A stretch of DNA of 63,341 nt from Rossellomorea vietnamensis (GCF_008180615.1 NZ_VTEH01000024.1:1-63341); one strand, 5' to 3'. Shown: positions 1-9,343, numbered from the stretch's first letter. The notes: a model not told the origin generated them from the letters alone. Numbers and translations: made by a program.

Positions 1-414
<414 letters not shown>

Positions 415-560
415 AGTTTGACTTGCTCATTTGCTAATTAAAGTGTTAGCAACTTTGTAAGAACAGTGTTCTTACTAGATTAACGTTGACGTTTTGTTTG
501 TTAATGTTTTGTTCAGTTTTCAAGGTTCAATCTGCGTCGCTCGATTTTGGCGACTTGATT

Positions 561-589
561 ATCTTATCATTTCTCTGAAGCTGAGTCAA
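561..589 (-). promoter_or_regulatory. rRNA operon promoter P2 (sigma-A)
   Basis: On the minus strand the -35 TTGACT (584-589) is 17 bp from the -10 TAAGAT (561-566), about 150 bp upstream of the 16S gene. Together with the second promoter at 647-675 it gives the tandem arrangement usual for Bacillus rRNA operons. Confidence 0.85.
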
Positions 590-646
590 CAACTTTTTTG
601 AAAAAGTTTTCTGTGTCGGCTGCCGTGTTTCGCGGCAACAGATAAT

Positions 647-675
647 AATATACCACCATTCAGAGGCCCACGCAA
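647..675 (-). promoter_or_regulatory. rRNA operon promoter P1 (sigma-A)
   Basis: On the minus strand the -35 TTGCGT (670-675) is 17 bp from the -10 TATATT (647-652). It lies between the lysS terminator and P2. Confidence 0.75.
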
Positions 676-683
676 TACTTTTT

Positions 684-727
684 TAAAAATAAAATAAAAA
701 AGCTCCGGCCGATGACAGCCAGAGCTT
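684..727 (-). terminator. Intrinsic terminator after lysS
   Basis: A minus-strand hairpin with arms AAGCTCTGGC and GCCGGAGCTT (one G-T wobble) is followed by a T-rich tract. It begins 8 bp after the lysS stop and separates lysS from the rRNA promoters. Confidence 0.9.
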
Positions 728-734
728 ATATATA

Positions 735-2231
735 TTAGTCTTTATGACGCATTAACGGGAATAACAGTACGTCACGAATGGAAGGTGAGTTTGTCAGCAG
801 CATTACCAGACGGTCGATACCGATGCCCAGCCCGCCTGTTGGCGGCATACCATACTCAAGCGCTTCGATGAAATCATCATCCATCATATGCGCTTCATCG
901 TTGCCTTCTTCTCTTTCTTTCAATTGAGCTTCAAATCTTTCTCTCTGATCGATAGGATCATTCAGCTCCGTAAATGCATTTGCATGTTCACGGCCGACGA
1001 TGAACAGTTCGAAACGGTCGGTGAATCGCCCGTCTTCATCATTCTTCTTGGCAAGAGGGGAGATTTCAACTGGATGGCCGTAGATGAATGTCGGCTGGAT
1101 CAGTTTGTCCTCTACTCTTTGCTCGAAGAATTCGTTAAGGATATGGCCGTATTGCATAGTAGGTTTCACTTCAATACCGTGTTCTTTTGCAAGAGCATGC
1201 GCCTCTTCATCGCTCATTTCCTTCCAGAAGTCTGCTCCTGTGTGCTCTTTTACGGCGTCTGCCATGTGAAGACGTGTCCACTGAGGCTCAAGATTCACTT
1301 CGTACTCCCCGTATTGGACGGAAGTAGAGCCGAAGACCTCTTTAGCAATATGAGCAACCAGGTTTTCCGTAAGAGCCATAATATCGCGGTAGTCAGCGTA
1401 TGCTTCATACAGCTCAATCATGGTGAATTCCGGATTGTGGCGGGTGGAAACACCCTCATTACGGAATACGCGCCCGATCTCATATACTTTTTCCATTCCA
1501 CCGACAATCAGCCTTTTCAAGTGAAGCTCAATGGCAATACGCATATAAAGCTGCATATCAAGGGCATTATGGTGAGTAATGAATGGGCGTGCTGATGCTC
1601 CGCCCGCAATTCCATGCATCATTGGTGTTTCAACTTCCAGGTATCCGTTGTTGTCCAGGTACCTTCTCATGGATTGGATGATCTTGCTTCGCGCTATGAA
1701 AGTCTGCTTGCTTTCCTGGCTTGTGATCAAATCAAGATATCTTTGGCGGTAACGCTGTTCAACGTCTTTCAAACCGTGGAATTTTTCAGGAAGGGGTCTC
1801 AGCGCCTTGGTAAGAAGGATGAACTGTTTCGCTTTAATGGAAAGTTCCCCTACTTTTGTTTTGAATACCGTTCCTGTAATTCCAACAAGATCACCAAGGT
1901 CGGCTGTGTTGAAGATTTCGTATTCTTCATCGCCGACTGCATCTTTACGGACGTAAATTTGGACTTGACCGGCAAGGTCCTGAATGTGGGCAAAGCCCGC
2001 TTTTCCTTTTCCTCTCTTGGTCATGATTCTTCCTGCGATGGTAACAGAAACTTCTTTCTCTTCAAGTTCCTCTTTAGTGAAGGAATCAAACTGCTCTTTG
2101 ATTTCTTGAGAATTATGTGAACGATCGAAACGTTTACCAAATGGGTCCATTCCTTTTTGACGAAGGTTGTCCATCTTTTCACGTCTCACCCGCAGCTGGT
2201 CATTAATTTCTTCGTGACTCATTTTCTTCAC
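735..2231 (-). CDS. lysS: Lysyl-tRNA synthetase, class II
   Basis: This cytosolic class II synthetase charges tRNA-Lys using ATP. The 498 residues match the family length. An N-terminal OB-fold anticodon-binding domain (about 60-150; AGRIMTKRGKGKAGFAHIQD) precedes the catalytic domain. Visible there are the motif 2 loop FRNEGVSTRHNPEFTMIE and the C-terminal motif 3 GGLGIGIDRLVMLL. It is the last protein gene before an rRNA operon, as in B. subtilis. However, dusB, which lies just upstream of lysS there, is absent; a 490-bp non-coding stretch replaces it. Confidence 0.98.
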   Translation of the reverse strand: MKKMSHEEINDQLRVRREKMDNLRQKGMDPFGKRFDRSHNSQEIKEQFDSFTKEELEEKEVSVTIAGRIMTKRGKGKAGFAHIQDLAGQVQIYVRKDAVGDEEYEIFNTADLGDLVGITGTVFKTKVGELSIKAKQFILLTKALRPLPEKFHGLKDVEQRYRQRYLDLITSQESKQTFIARSKIIQSMRRYLDNNGYLEVETPMMHGIAGGASARPFITHHNALDMQLYMRIAIELHLKRLIVGGMEKVYEIGRVFRNEGVSTRHNPEFTMIELYEAYADYRDIMALTENLVAHIAKEVFGSTSVQYGEYEVNLEPQWTRLHMADAVKEHTGADFWKEMSDEEAHALAKEHGIEVKPTMQYGHILNEFFEQRVEDKLIQPTFIYGHPVEISPLAKKNDEDGRFTDRFELFIVGREHANAFTELNDPIDQRERFEAQLKEREEGNDEAHMMDDDFIEALEYGMPPTGGLGIGIDRLVMLLTNSPSIRDVLLFPLMRHKD

Positions 2232-2720
2232 TCCTGTTCTATCTGCTAGTTTTAAATAAAGCTGAACGCCATGATTGCAAGCCCTTATTTCTAAATTGAA
2301 AGCTTATCCTTGCGGGGAAAGCTGTTCAAAGTCATAACTATTGTCAATTTTCACGAGAAGAGCCTTATTAAATTAGCCTATATGATTTTATACCATACTA
2401 TTTTACACAATATATGTAATTCGAACACCCCTAAAGGCCTCTTTAATTGAAAAAGGTTGGTTTTTGTTGAGAAATCCACCTCGCCTGTAGGAAATTCCAC
2501 TAACCAAAAAGGGACTGTTGCTCTGCAGCACTTCAGTCCCCCGGTGAATAACCTCATTTTCTATCTCTGCTCTGACCATTATGATTTCGTTCCATACTTT
2601 TGCATTACTAGTTGTACGCAGTGCGCTTCCGTCTATGTTTCCTTTACTGCGTTCTTCTATATAAGTTCCCCTTTTAGTAATACACATTGCAAACTTGCTA
2701 TTTGCTACGAATCAATAGGG
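2232..2720 (-). other. Non-coding region with two hairpins where dusB is expected
   Basis: No convincing gene is seen between yazB and lysS. On the minus strand one hairpin has arms ACGCAGT and ACTGCGT (2616-2652). A second has arms GGGACTG and CAGTCCC followed by TTTTT (2506-2540) and looks like an intrinsic terminator or attenuator. No T-box core motif was found. A possible lysS promoter is TTGCAA with an AT-rich -10 about 17 bp downstream, near 2250-2285, but it is weak. Confidence 0.5.
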
Positions 2721-2933
2721 CTACTTATCCTCAGAAGGTTCGAGGTCCTCGCGCTGAATCCCCAGAAGTTCCGCCACATTTTCAAGAAATTCCTCTGTGG
2801 GCAGACGGCTGCCTCTTTCGATCTCTCCAAGGACAGAAACGGAGATGCCCAGCTTCTTGGCCAGACCTTCCTGCGTTAAGCCTTTCAGCTTTCTGAATGC
2901 ACGTATACGTCTTCCCCACTTATCTGTTTCCAT
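2721..2933 (-). CDS. yazB: Small helix-turn-helix protein YazB
   Basis: A 70-residue protein made almost entirely of one XRE/Cro-type helix-turn-helix (about 9-64; LTQEGLAKKLGISVSVLGEIE is the two-helix core). The family is DNA-binding, but the target of YazB is unknown to me. Its start lies inside the 3' end of folK (49-bp overlap), so it is probably translated from the folate operon transcript, as in B. subtilis. Confidence 0.9.
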   Translation of the reverse strand: METDKWGRRIRAFRKLKGLTQEGLAKKLGISVSVLGEIERGSRLPTEEFLENVAELLGIQREDLEPSEDK

Positions 2934-3412
2934 AATCGAACTCCTTCTTTATCAGGTATTTCGTCTAAAAGAGCCATCATAGAGGTATTAAACTTAGGAT
3001 GTTTGATTGTTTGGGACAGTTCCGTCAGAGGCACGAGCACAAAGGCTCTTTCATGCATCCGCGGATGAGGAACAATAAGTTCTTCTGTTTCAATATTTTC
3101 TTGATTATAAAGCAAAATGTCAAGGTCTATAATTCTTGGTCCCCAGCGGAATTCACGTTCCCTTCCAAGATCTTTTTCTATCTGAAGACATTGGTGCAGA
3201 AGGTTTTGAGGCGTTAATGAGGTCCGGATTTCCACCGCCAGATTCAAGAAGCTTCCTTGATCTGTATATCCAACAGGATCGGTTTCGTATATGGAGGAGA
3301 CCCTCTCCAGCTCAATTTCAGGGTGCCCGCTCAACTGTTTGATGGCTTTTTTGAGGTATCGTTCCCTGTGACCTACATTGGATCCAAGTGATAGATAGAC
3401 CGTCTTTTTCAT
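2885..3412 (-). CDS. folK: 2-amino-4-hydroxy-6-hydroxymethyldihydropteridine pyrophosphokinase
   Basis: HPPK transfers pyrophosphate from ATP to the pterin alcohol, preparing it for FolP. The 175 residues start with MKKTVYLSLGSNVGHRERYL, the family start. The substrate and metal-binding stretch GPRIIDLDILLY lies at about 110-121, and the motif PHPRMHERAFVLVPL follows. It begins 1 bp after folB and overlaps yazB at its 3' end, so it belongs to the pab/folate operon. The C-terminal tail is slightly longer than usual. Confidence 0.97.
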   Translation of the reverse strand: MKKTVYLSLGSNVGHRERYLKKAIKQLSGHPEIELERVSSIYETDPVGYTDQGSFLNLAVEIRTSLTPQNLLHQCLQIEKDLGREREFRWGPRIIDLDILLYNQENIETEELIVPHPRMHERAFVLVPLTELSQTIKHPKFNTSMMALLDEIPDKEGVRLWKQISGEDVYVHSES

Positions 3413-3413
3413 A

Positions 3414-3773
3414 TCAGCGCCCCCTGGTAATTTCGACCGATACAGAGCGGTAATGGCCAGGAATCGGCGGATCTGGTTTGATGACTTCTATTGTGCAGTT
3501 CTCTACCTTGGGAAAATCACCGAGAATCCGGTCAGCGAGCGTTTCTGCGAGAGCTTCAAGCAACTTATACGGTTTTCCTTCGACAACTTCTTTGCACAAG
3601 GAGTATACTTCACCATAATTGACAGAGTCATCGATGTCATCACTTCTTCCCGCTTTAGAAAGATCCATCTCCAAGGACAGGCTTACCCTGAATCTTTGTC
3701 CAAGCTTTGTTTCTTCAGGGAAGACACCATGATAGCCGTAGAATTCCATGTCTTTCACGTTGATTTTATCCAT
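3414..3773 (-). CDS. folB: Dihydroneopterin aldolase
   Basis: FolB cleaves 7,8-dihydroneopterin to the hydroxymethyl pterin used by FolK. From the start at 3773 the protein has 119 residues and begins MDKINVKDMEFYGYHGVFPEE, the typical family start; the active-site lysine lies in EVIKPDPPIPGHY. This start overlaps the end of folP by 8 bp. An adjacent in-frame ATG at 3776 is the alternative. A GGGTGA-type ribosome site precedes both. Confidence 0.96.
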   Translation of the reverse strand: MDKINVKDMEFYGYHGVFPEETKLGQRFRVSLSLEMDLSKAGRSDDIDDSVNYGEVYSLCKEVVEGKPYKLLEALAETLADRILGDFPKVENCTIEVIKPDPPIPGHYRSVSVEITRGR

Positions 3774-4602
3774 CATACTCACCCTTCCCAAGCATGGCAT
3801 CCATCATGACCGCCATCCTCTTGATTTCTTTCACATCGTGGACGCGGACAATTTGGCAGCCCTTCTGAATACCAAAACATACAGTGGCGCCGGTCCCTTC
3901 CATTCTTTCATCGACAGGCAGATCCAAGATGGTTCCAATCATCCGTTTTCTAGAAGTGCCTAGAAGCACTGGATATCCCATGGCTGCAAGCTGATCGAGA
4001 TTTCTCATCATTTCAAGGTTGAGCTTTAGGTCTTTGGCAAACCCGATGCCCGGATCGAGGATGATACTTTCTCGAGAGACCCCCGCTTCCAATGCAATAT
4101 CCACACTTTCCTGAACATCCTGCAGAGCATCTTTTATGAAGTCCTGATATTCCATGTTTTCCCGATTGTGCATCAGGATGATCGGAGCATTGAATTGGGC
4201 TGCCACCCCGGCAATTTCCCTATCCTTCTTCGCACCCCATACATCATTAATGATATGAGCACCAGCTTCAAGGGCTTTTCTAGCCGTTCCAGATTTGTAT
4301 GTGTCAATTGATATCGGCACATCTACTTCTTTTGAAACAGCTTCTATAATCGGGCATACCCTCTCAATTTCTTCTTCTTCCGGTACTGGTTCATGTCCGG
4401 GCCTGGTCGATTCTCCGCCTATATCAATTATATCGGCGCCCTGGTGGACCATTTCCTTCGCACGGAGAACCGCTTCTTCTGACACATTAAACCTTCCGCC
4501 ATCGGAAAAGGAGTCAGGCGTGACATTCAGGATCCCCATGATAAGTGTCCTTTTTTGGTAATCCAGCTGATAAGGCCCTGCTTTTATAATTGAAGAACTC
4601 AT
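3766..4602 (-). CDS. folP: Dihydropteroate synthase
   Basis: This enzyme condenses hydroxymethyl-dihydropterin pyrophosphate with p-aminobenzoate; it is the sulfonamide target. The signatures MGILNVTPDSFSDGG and DIIDIGGESTRPG are near the N-terminus, and LDPGIGFAKD and GTSRKRMIG lie further on. The ATG at 4602 has GGGGGC at good spacing, whereas the ATG at 4608 shares a base with the pabC stop and sits too close to that site. Coupled translation with pabC and folB is likely. Confidence 0.97.
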   Translation of the reverse strand: MSSSIIKAGPYQLDYQKRTLIMGILNVTPDSFSDGGRFNVSEEAVLRAKEMVHQGADIIDIGGESTRPGHEPVPEEEEIERVCPIIEAVSKEVDVPISIDTYKSGTARKALEAGAHIINDVWGAKKDREIAGVAAQFNAPIILMHNRENMEYQDFIKDALQDVQESVDIALEAGVSRESIILDPGIGFAKDLKLNLEMMRNLDQLAAMGYPVLLGTSRKRMIGTILDLPVDERMEGTGATVCFGIQKGCQIVRVHDVKEIKRMAVMMDAMLGKGEYDG

Positions 4603-4607
4603 ATACA

Positions 4608-5474
4608 TCAGCCCCCATGAAGTTCATTTTTAGAAAAAAGCACTTGTGTATCGCGCTCGTAATGCGAATAGAGTTGTTGAGTGATTCTCCCTCTTTTACC
4701 CGGGAATGTGCGTCCCTCAAAAGTATGGATCGGGATGATTTCCTGGACAGAGTTCGTGAAAAAAGCTTCATCGGACTCTATCAAACTTTCCGGCTTATAC
4801 AATCCAATCTCACTAGGAATGCCTAATGTACCTGCCAGCTTCAAGATATACTCCCTGGTGATCCCATTCAAGACTCCTGTCTCCAAGGCTGGGGTATAAA
4901 GCTTTCCAGCTGAAACCCAGAAAATATTTGAAGTTACACCTTCAGCAAGATGACCTTCCTTTGTCAGGAACAGACCTTCTTGTCCCGGGTCATCGCCAAC
5001 CTCTCTTTTAGCCGCGATATTATTGAAATAATGGTGCGATTTCAGCCTTACCGGTGTCTCCGGAGTATTTCTTCTTAGTTCCAGTAAAACCGCTTCTTTT
5101 TCCTTAAGCGGTATAAGAGGCGGAAGTTCCTTCTGCAAAAGCAGAGTGTTCGGCTGATTATAAGGGGTTGTCCTCAGTCCTATTTCTCCTTCTCCTGCCG
5201 ATATGTTCAGGCGGATATACGAGTCTTGCAAACCATTCTTCTCAGAAAGTGAGGCAATCATTCCGGAAATATCGAGTTTCTGTAAATCCAGATCTATATT
5301 GAATGTATTCAGCCCCATCTGCAGCCGGTCTAAATGATCATTCAGCAAGAAGGGATGACCGCTATAGGTCCTCATCGTTTCAAAAAGGCCCATCCCGTAT
5401 AGAAAGCCATGGTCAAATGGAGAGATTTTGGCCTCATCCTTATGCAATATTTCACCATTTAAAAATAAGTACAC
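4608..5474 (-). CDS. pabC: Aminodeoxychorismate lyase
   Basis: A PLP-dependent fold-type IV lyase that converts 4-amino-4-deoxychorismate to p-aminobenzoate and pyruvate. The 288 residues begin MYLFLNGE from a GTG codon with a GGGGGAACGGAA ribosome site. KSHHYFNNIAAKRE carries the expected PLP lysine, and EGVTSNIFWV is the phosphate-binding stretch. It follows pabA by 11 bp and touches folP, placing pABA production and use in one transcript. Confidence 0.96.
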   Translation of the reverse strand: MYLFLNGEILHKDEAKISPFDHGFLYGMGLFETMRTYSGHPFLLNDHLDRLQMGLNTFNIDLDLQKLDISGMIASLSEKNGLQDSYIRLNISAGEGEIGLRTTPYNQPNTLLLQKELPPLIPLKEKEAVLLELRRNTPETPVRLKSHHYFNNIAAKREVGDDPGQEGLFLTKEGHLAEGVTSNIFWVSAGKLYTPALETGVLNGITREYILKLAGTLGIPSEIGLYKPESLIESDEAFFTNSVQEIIPIHTFEGRTFPGKRGRITQQLYSHYERDTQVLFSKNELHGG

Positions 5475-5485
5475 TTCCGTTCCCC

Positions 5486-6073
5486 CTAAACAGTTACCGG
5501 TGCTTTCTTATAGGTGTTGAGGAAATTGGCGAGAAGCTGTTTTCCTTCTTCCGTGATGATGGATTCAGGATGAAACTGGACGCCTTCAATAGGAAGATAT
5601 TTATGGCGGATGGCCATAATTTCTTCATCTTTTGTCTCAGCTGCAATTTCCAGACAATCCGGCAGCGTTTCTTTCCGCACTATAAGAGAATGATAGCGTC
5701 CAGCTTGAAATGGGTTTGAAATCCCTTCAAAGAGTGTTCTGCCATCATGTTTCACAGCTGAAGTCTTTCCATGCATCAGCTTGTCCGCTTTCACTACTTC
5801 CCCGCCAAAAACCTGAGCAATCGCCTGGTGTCCAAGGCAGACGCCAAAAATCGGGATACTTCCAGCAAAATAGCTGATCGCCTCAAGACTTATGCCCGCT
5901 TCATTAGGTGTACAGGGGCCAGGTGATATCATGAGATAATCCGGTGCCAGCAGCTCAATTTCAGCAATATTAATTTCATTGTTTCTTTTGACGACGATCT
6001 CTTCGCCCAGCTCTCCTAAATATTGAACAATGTTATATGTGAAAGAATCAAAGTTATCTATCATTAAAATCAT
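5486..6073 (-). CDS. pabA: Aminodeoxychorismate/anthranilate synthase glutaminase subunit
   Basis: This class I glutamine amidotransferase supplies ammonia to PabB; in B. subtilis the same subunit also serves anthranilate synthase. The 195 residues begin MILMIDNFDSFTYNIVQYL. The nucleophile cysteine is in FGVCLGHQAIAQ, and the His-Glu pair is in GVQFHPESI. The ATG at 6073 overlaps the pabB stop as ATGA, and AGAGGGTG supplies the ribosome site. An upstream extension to 6109 lies inside pabB and is not used here. Confidence 0.97.
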   Translation of the reverse strand: MILMIDNFDSFTYNIVQYLGELGEEIVVKRNNEINIAEIELLAPDYLMISPGPCTPNEAGISLEAISYFAGSIPIFGVCLGHQAIAQVFGGEVVKADKLMHGKTSAVKHDGRTLFEGISNPFQAGRYHSLIVRKETLPDCLEIAAETKDEEIMAIRHKYLPIEGVQFHPESIITEEGKQLLANFLNTYKKAPVTV

Positions 6074-7464
6074 GTGTCTGCACCCTCTGCCAATTCTTTT
6101 GCTTTCCAAACCGCTTTTGCTTTTTTCAGTGACTCCTTATATTCGTGGTTCGGATTAGAATCTATCACCACTCCTGCTCCGGCCTGTATATGAGCTTGTC
6201 CATCTTTAGCAAAGAGTGTCCTGATGACGATGTTCAGTTCCATGTCTCCATTAAAGCCGATCCAGCCGATTGAACCTGTATAAATCCCTCTTCTTACCGG
6301 TTCAAGTTCTTCAATAATTTCCATGGTCCGCACTTTGGGCGCTCCCGTTATCGTTCCGCCCGGGAATACAGATCTGATCAGATCCTTGCCGTTTTTATTA
6401 TTGGCCAATGTCCCTCTCACATTGGAAACAATGTGCATGACATGTGAATATTTTTCTATGACCATGAATTCGTTGACTTCAACAGTTCCGTACTGGCAGA
6501 CTCTGCCCAAGTCATTTCTTTCAAGATCAACCAGCATGACATGTTCTGCCCGTTCTTTTTCATTATGGATCAATTCATCTGCCAGCATCTGGTCTTCCTT
6601 TTCATTGTGACCGCGGGATCTTGTGCCGGCAATCGGCCTCGTACTGACTTCTGCTCCTTTCTTTTTCACAAGAAGTTCAGGAGACCCCGATGCGATTTGA
6701 AAATGGGGGGTATGGACATAGCTCATGTAAGGAGAAGGGTTCAGTTCCCTCATTCGTTTGTATATAGCATATGGCGAAGCGGCCAAATCCTGCGACTGCC
6801 TCACAGACAGGTTGACTTGGAACACATCGCCTTCCTTGATATAGGCCTGAATCTTCTCGACAGCTGAAATGAACTGCTCTTCATTCATAGAAACGGAGCG
6901 GTCAGCCGATACGGGGCCAAGGGTTTCATTCTTTTCAGGTATAGATCGATCCAATGCGGTTTTCCACTCACCCACATAAGAATCAAAGGTATGTGCTCCC
7001 TCTTCATCTGCCATCAGCCAAATCTGTTCGGAGTCGTGGTCATAGACAGCCCATTGGGAAAATATCATGTAGTAAAGATCCGGGACTTCGAGGTCATCAT
7101 GGGCTCTGTTCCCAAGTCTCTCTATCTGGCGGGCATAGTCGTAACTGATGAATCCCATCGCTCCTCCCTGAAAGTCAGGAAGCTCCGGGTCTCTTTCCAT
7201 ATGCCGTTTTTGAAGACGGCTGTACAACACATCCAATGGATCTCCATTCACGATCTCTGTGCTGCCATTTTCGCAGATTTCCACCCTATTATCCTTTGCA
7301 TTTAGTATGGATACCGGGTTGAATCCGCCAATGCTGTATTTCCCGCCCCGTCCGCTTTCAAGAAGGATATGGTGATCGATTTCAGCCGTCAGTAATTCAT
7401 AGGCACGAAAGAAATCTGCTTTCGAGGATCGTATTTTTTCAAAATGAAGTTGTGTAGTATCCAC
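6070..7464 (-). CDS. pabB: Aminodeoxychorismate synthase component I
   Basis: PabB aminates chorismate with ammonia from PabA, the first step to p-aminobenzoate. The 464 residues contain the chorismate-binding enzyme domain (about 190-455), with GTRSRGHNEKEDQMLADEL, ERAEHVMLVDLERNDLGRV, and FPGGTITGAPKVRTMEII as signatures. It starts with GTG, preceded by AGGAGAGTG at 8-bp spacing. It is the first gene of the operon pabB-pabA-pabC-folP-folB-folK-yazB. Confidence 0.97.
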   Translation of the reverse strand: MDTTQLHFEKIRSSKADFFRAYELLTAEIDHHILLESGRGGKYSIGGFNPVSILNAKDNRVEICENGSTEIVNGDPLDVLYSRLQKRHMERDPELPDFQGGAMGFISYDYARQIERLGNRAHDDLEVPDLYYMIFSQWAVYDHDSEQIWLMADEEGAHTFDSYVGEWKTALDRSIPEKNETLGPVSADRSVSMNEEQFISAVEKIQAYIKEGDVFQVNLSVRQSQDLAASPYAIYKRMRELNPSPYMSYVHTPHFQIASGSPELLVKKKGAEVSTRPIAGTRSRGHNEKEDQMLADELIHNEKERAEHVMLVDLERNDLGRVCQYGTVEVNEFMVIEKYSHVMHIVSNVRGTLANNKNGKDLIRSVFPGGTITGAPKVRTMEIIEELEPVRRGIYTGSIGWIGFNGDMELNIVIRTLFAKDGQAHIQAGAGVVIDSNPNHEYKESLKKAKAVWKAKELAEGADT

Positions 7465-7739
7465 GGATGGTTCACTCTCCTAGTTTTTCTCTTTCTCCAT
7501 CATACATGAATTTCAGTAATGTTTCATAGTCAAAATGCACGCTTTAAACTGCCAGTTTGCAAAATCCCAGGGGAACAAATCGCTATTACCCTTCTTATAA
7601 ACGCTCTATTCGATTATCGCAATTTATGAAGTGATTGAATTTCTAACACTCAGGTAATTTGTAAATATATGTTAAAATAGAAAGAGAGATAAATTTATTA
7701 ATTTATTTTGAGTTCCCTTAAAAAAGAAAGGAGTAAAAA

Positions 7740-8030
7740 ATGCCATTTCTTATAGGATACGGAGTAGCTATAATAGGTGCTCTTCTAGCTGATAATGCAA
7801 GTAAAGGAAAGTCTAAGAAAAGAAAATACATTGTGTGGGGTATTGCCCTTATGACAGCCATATCTCCGTTCTTATCCTTCGCAATTGGTTTAACCTATGG
7901 GAGCATCGTGCAGAACGGCTGGGCAATACCTGCAGTCATTCTCATTTTGTTTCCGATAGGTTTCATTACTGGGCTAATCATGCTGGTGAGGGGAATATTC
8001 ATGAAGCAAGAAACTGATCATGCGATATAA
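7740..8030 (+). CDS. Small membrane protein, unknown
   Basis: A 96-residue protein with three apparent membrane segments (about 3-18, 32-55 and 62-86) and a basic loop KGKSKKRK after the first. A clear GAAAGGAG ribosome site lies 6 bp before the ATG. It is on the opposite strand between pabB and cysK, a place where B. subtilis has no gene, so it is an accessory gene. I do not recognise the family. It ends about 150 bp before the shared cysK terminator. Confidence 0.7.
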   Translation: MPFLIGYGVAIIGALLADNASKGKSKKRKYIVWGIALMTAISPFLSFAIGLTYGSIVQNGWAIPAVILILFPIGFITGLIMLVRGIFMKQETDHAI

Positions 8031-8183
8031 TTCTCCATCAAACACTTTTCACCCTCTTACCTGTACGTTTTTTCGCTTTGCTTTTAAGACGTATCGCTTT
8101 TTCATTTCTCTCATAAAAGCGGTAATGTCCGCCCCACTCCCTTAGTACGCCAATTCAAAATCAGTGGTTATTCAATACAGCCA

Positions 8184-8220
8184 TAAAAAAAGATCAGGAA
8201 AGTTGCTTCCTGATCTTTAA
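8184..8220 (-). terminator. Bidirectional terminator after cysK
   Basis: A hairpin with arms AAGATCAGGAA and TTTCCTGATCTT carries a run of seven Ts on the minus strand. The opposite strand also ends in a T stretch, so it can serve both cysK and the small plus-strand gene. Confidence 0.92.
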
Positions 8221-8224
8221 AAAA

Positions 8225-9148
8225 TTAATCTTCAAATTGATATAGCGGTGTGCTTAGATATCTTTCACCGTTACTAGGGATTACTGCCAGCACTTTCTTA
8301 CCTTTGCCAAGCTGCTTTGCAACTTTCAATGCTGCACTGATGGCAGCACCAGAAGAAATCCCTCCAAGGATCCCTTCCTCTTTAGCCGCACGGCGGGCAA
8401 AATCAAAGGCTTCCTCATTTTGCACGGTGATGACTTCATCATAAACATCTGTGTTCAAAATATCCGGTACAAAGCCAGCGCCGATTCCTTGGATTTTATG
8501 AGGGCCAGGGCTGCCTCCGGACAGAACCGGTGAATCAGAAGGTTCAACAGCGTAAATTTTAACATTAGGGAAGTTTTCCTTCAGCACCTGTCCTGCGCCT
8601 GTAATGGTACCCCCTGTGCCGATTCCTGATATGAAGGCATCCAAACTGTCCATCTGCTCGACAATTTCCTTTCCTGTTGTTCTTCGGTGAACCTCAGGGT
8701 TTGCTTCATTTTTAAATTGCTGCGGCATGAAGAAGCCCTTTTGATCAGCGAGCTCTCCTGCCTTGCGAATCGCACCGCCCATGCCTTCAGAACCAGGTGT
8801 CAGGACCAATTCGGCACCATAAGCCCTGAGAAGGTTTCTTCTTTCCATACTCATTGTATCCGGCATAACCAGCACGGCTTTATATCCTTTAGCAGCCGCA
8901 ATCATCGCAAGACCGATACCAGTGTTCCCGCTTGTCGGCTCTACAATTGTGTCCCCGAACTTTAAGTTCCCGGATTCTTCTGCAGCTTCGATCATAGCCA
9001 GGGCGATTCTATCTTTTACACTGCTGCCCGGGTTCATATATTCTAATTTCAAATAAACCTCAGCACTATCTTCTTCCACGAGACGATTAAGTTTTACAAT
9101 CGGTGTCTGTCCCACTAAGTCGGTGATCGAGTTTGCTATTCTTGCCAT
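8225..9148 (-). CDS. cysK: Cysteine synthase (O-acetylserine thiol-lyase)
   Basis: A PLP enzyme that makes cysteine from O-acetylserine and sulfide. The 307 residues begin MARIANSITDLVGQTPIVKL. The PLP lysine lies in PGSSVKDRIAL, and the substrate loop EPTSGNTGIGLA and the glycine-rich GIGTGGTITGAG are intact. AGGAGTGA precedes the ATG. It has its own sigma-A promoter and terminator, so it is a single-gene unit downstream of the prsA-like gene. In B. subtilis cysK is controlled by CymR; I could not identify a CymR site with confidence. Confidence 0.97.
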   Translation of the reverse strand: MARIANSITDLVGQTPIVKLNRLVEEDSAEVYLKLEYMNPGSSVKDRIALAMIEAAEESGNLKFGDTIVEPTSGNTGIGLAMIAAAKGYKAVLVMPDTMSMERRNLLRAYGAELVLTPGSEGMGGAIRKAGELADQKGFFMPQQFKNEANPEVHRRTTGKEIVEQMDSLDAFISGIGTGGTITGAGQVLKENFPNVKIYAVEPSDSPVLSGGSPGPHKIQGIGAGFVPDILNTDVYDEVITVQNEEAFDFARRAAKEEGILGGISSGAAISAALKVAKQLGKGKKVLAVIPSNGERYLSTPLYQFED

Positions 9149-9190
9149 ACTATCACTCCTAATCCCAAGTAGTTTGATGGGTTTTCATTA

Positions 9191-9219
9191 AAATTATCAA
9201 TTTTCTGTAAATATGTCAA
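9191..9219 (-). promoter_or_regulatory. cysK promoter (sigma-A)
   Basis: On the minus strand -35 TTGACA (9214-9219) and -10 TAATTT (9191-9196) are separated by 17 bp, about 45 bp upstream of the cysK start. Confidence 0.75.
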
Positions 9220-9253
9220 ACAAATGGATTCTGCTTTTTATAAGGGCTGTTTG

Positions 9254-9287
9254 CAAAAAAGAAGCACGGCGACTACCGGACTTCTTT
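9254..9287 (-). terminator. Terminator after the PrsA-like gene
   Basis: An imperfect minus-strand hairpin (GAAGTCCGG with CCGTGCTTC) is followed by TTTTTTG, between the prsA-like gene and the cysK promoter. Confidence 0.75.
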
Positions 9288-9343
9288 CATTAGACTGCCT
9301 TTTAAAACAGCAGCTCTATAAAAGACATATGATCATCCGTTCT

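Noticed and set aside
888..1595. Long plus-strand frame opposite lysS
   Set aside because: It is a shadow of the lysS coding sequence, without ribosome site or family match.
2403..2687. Open frame of 94 codons between yazB and lysS
   Set aside because: It shows no family resemblance, has no good ribosome site and covers two hairpins, so it is more likely non-coding.
2232..2720. T-box leader for lysS
   Set aside because: The core T-box motif (GGTGGNACCGCG type) was not found.
6074..6110. TRAP-binding site over the pabA ribosome site
   Set aside because: B. subtilis uses repeated GAG/TAG triplets here, but too few are present to support TRAP control.
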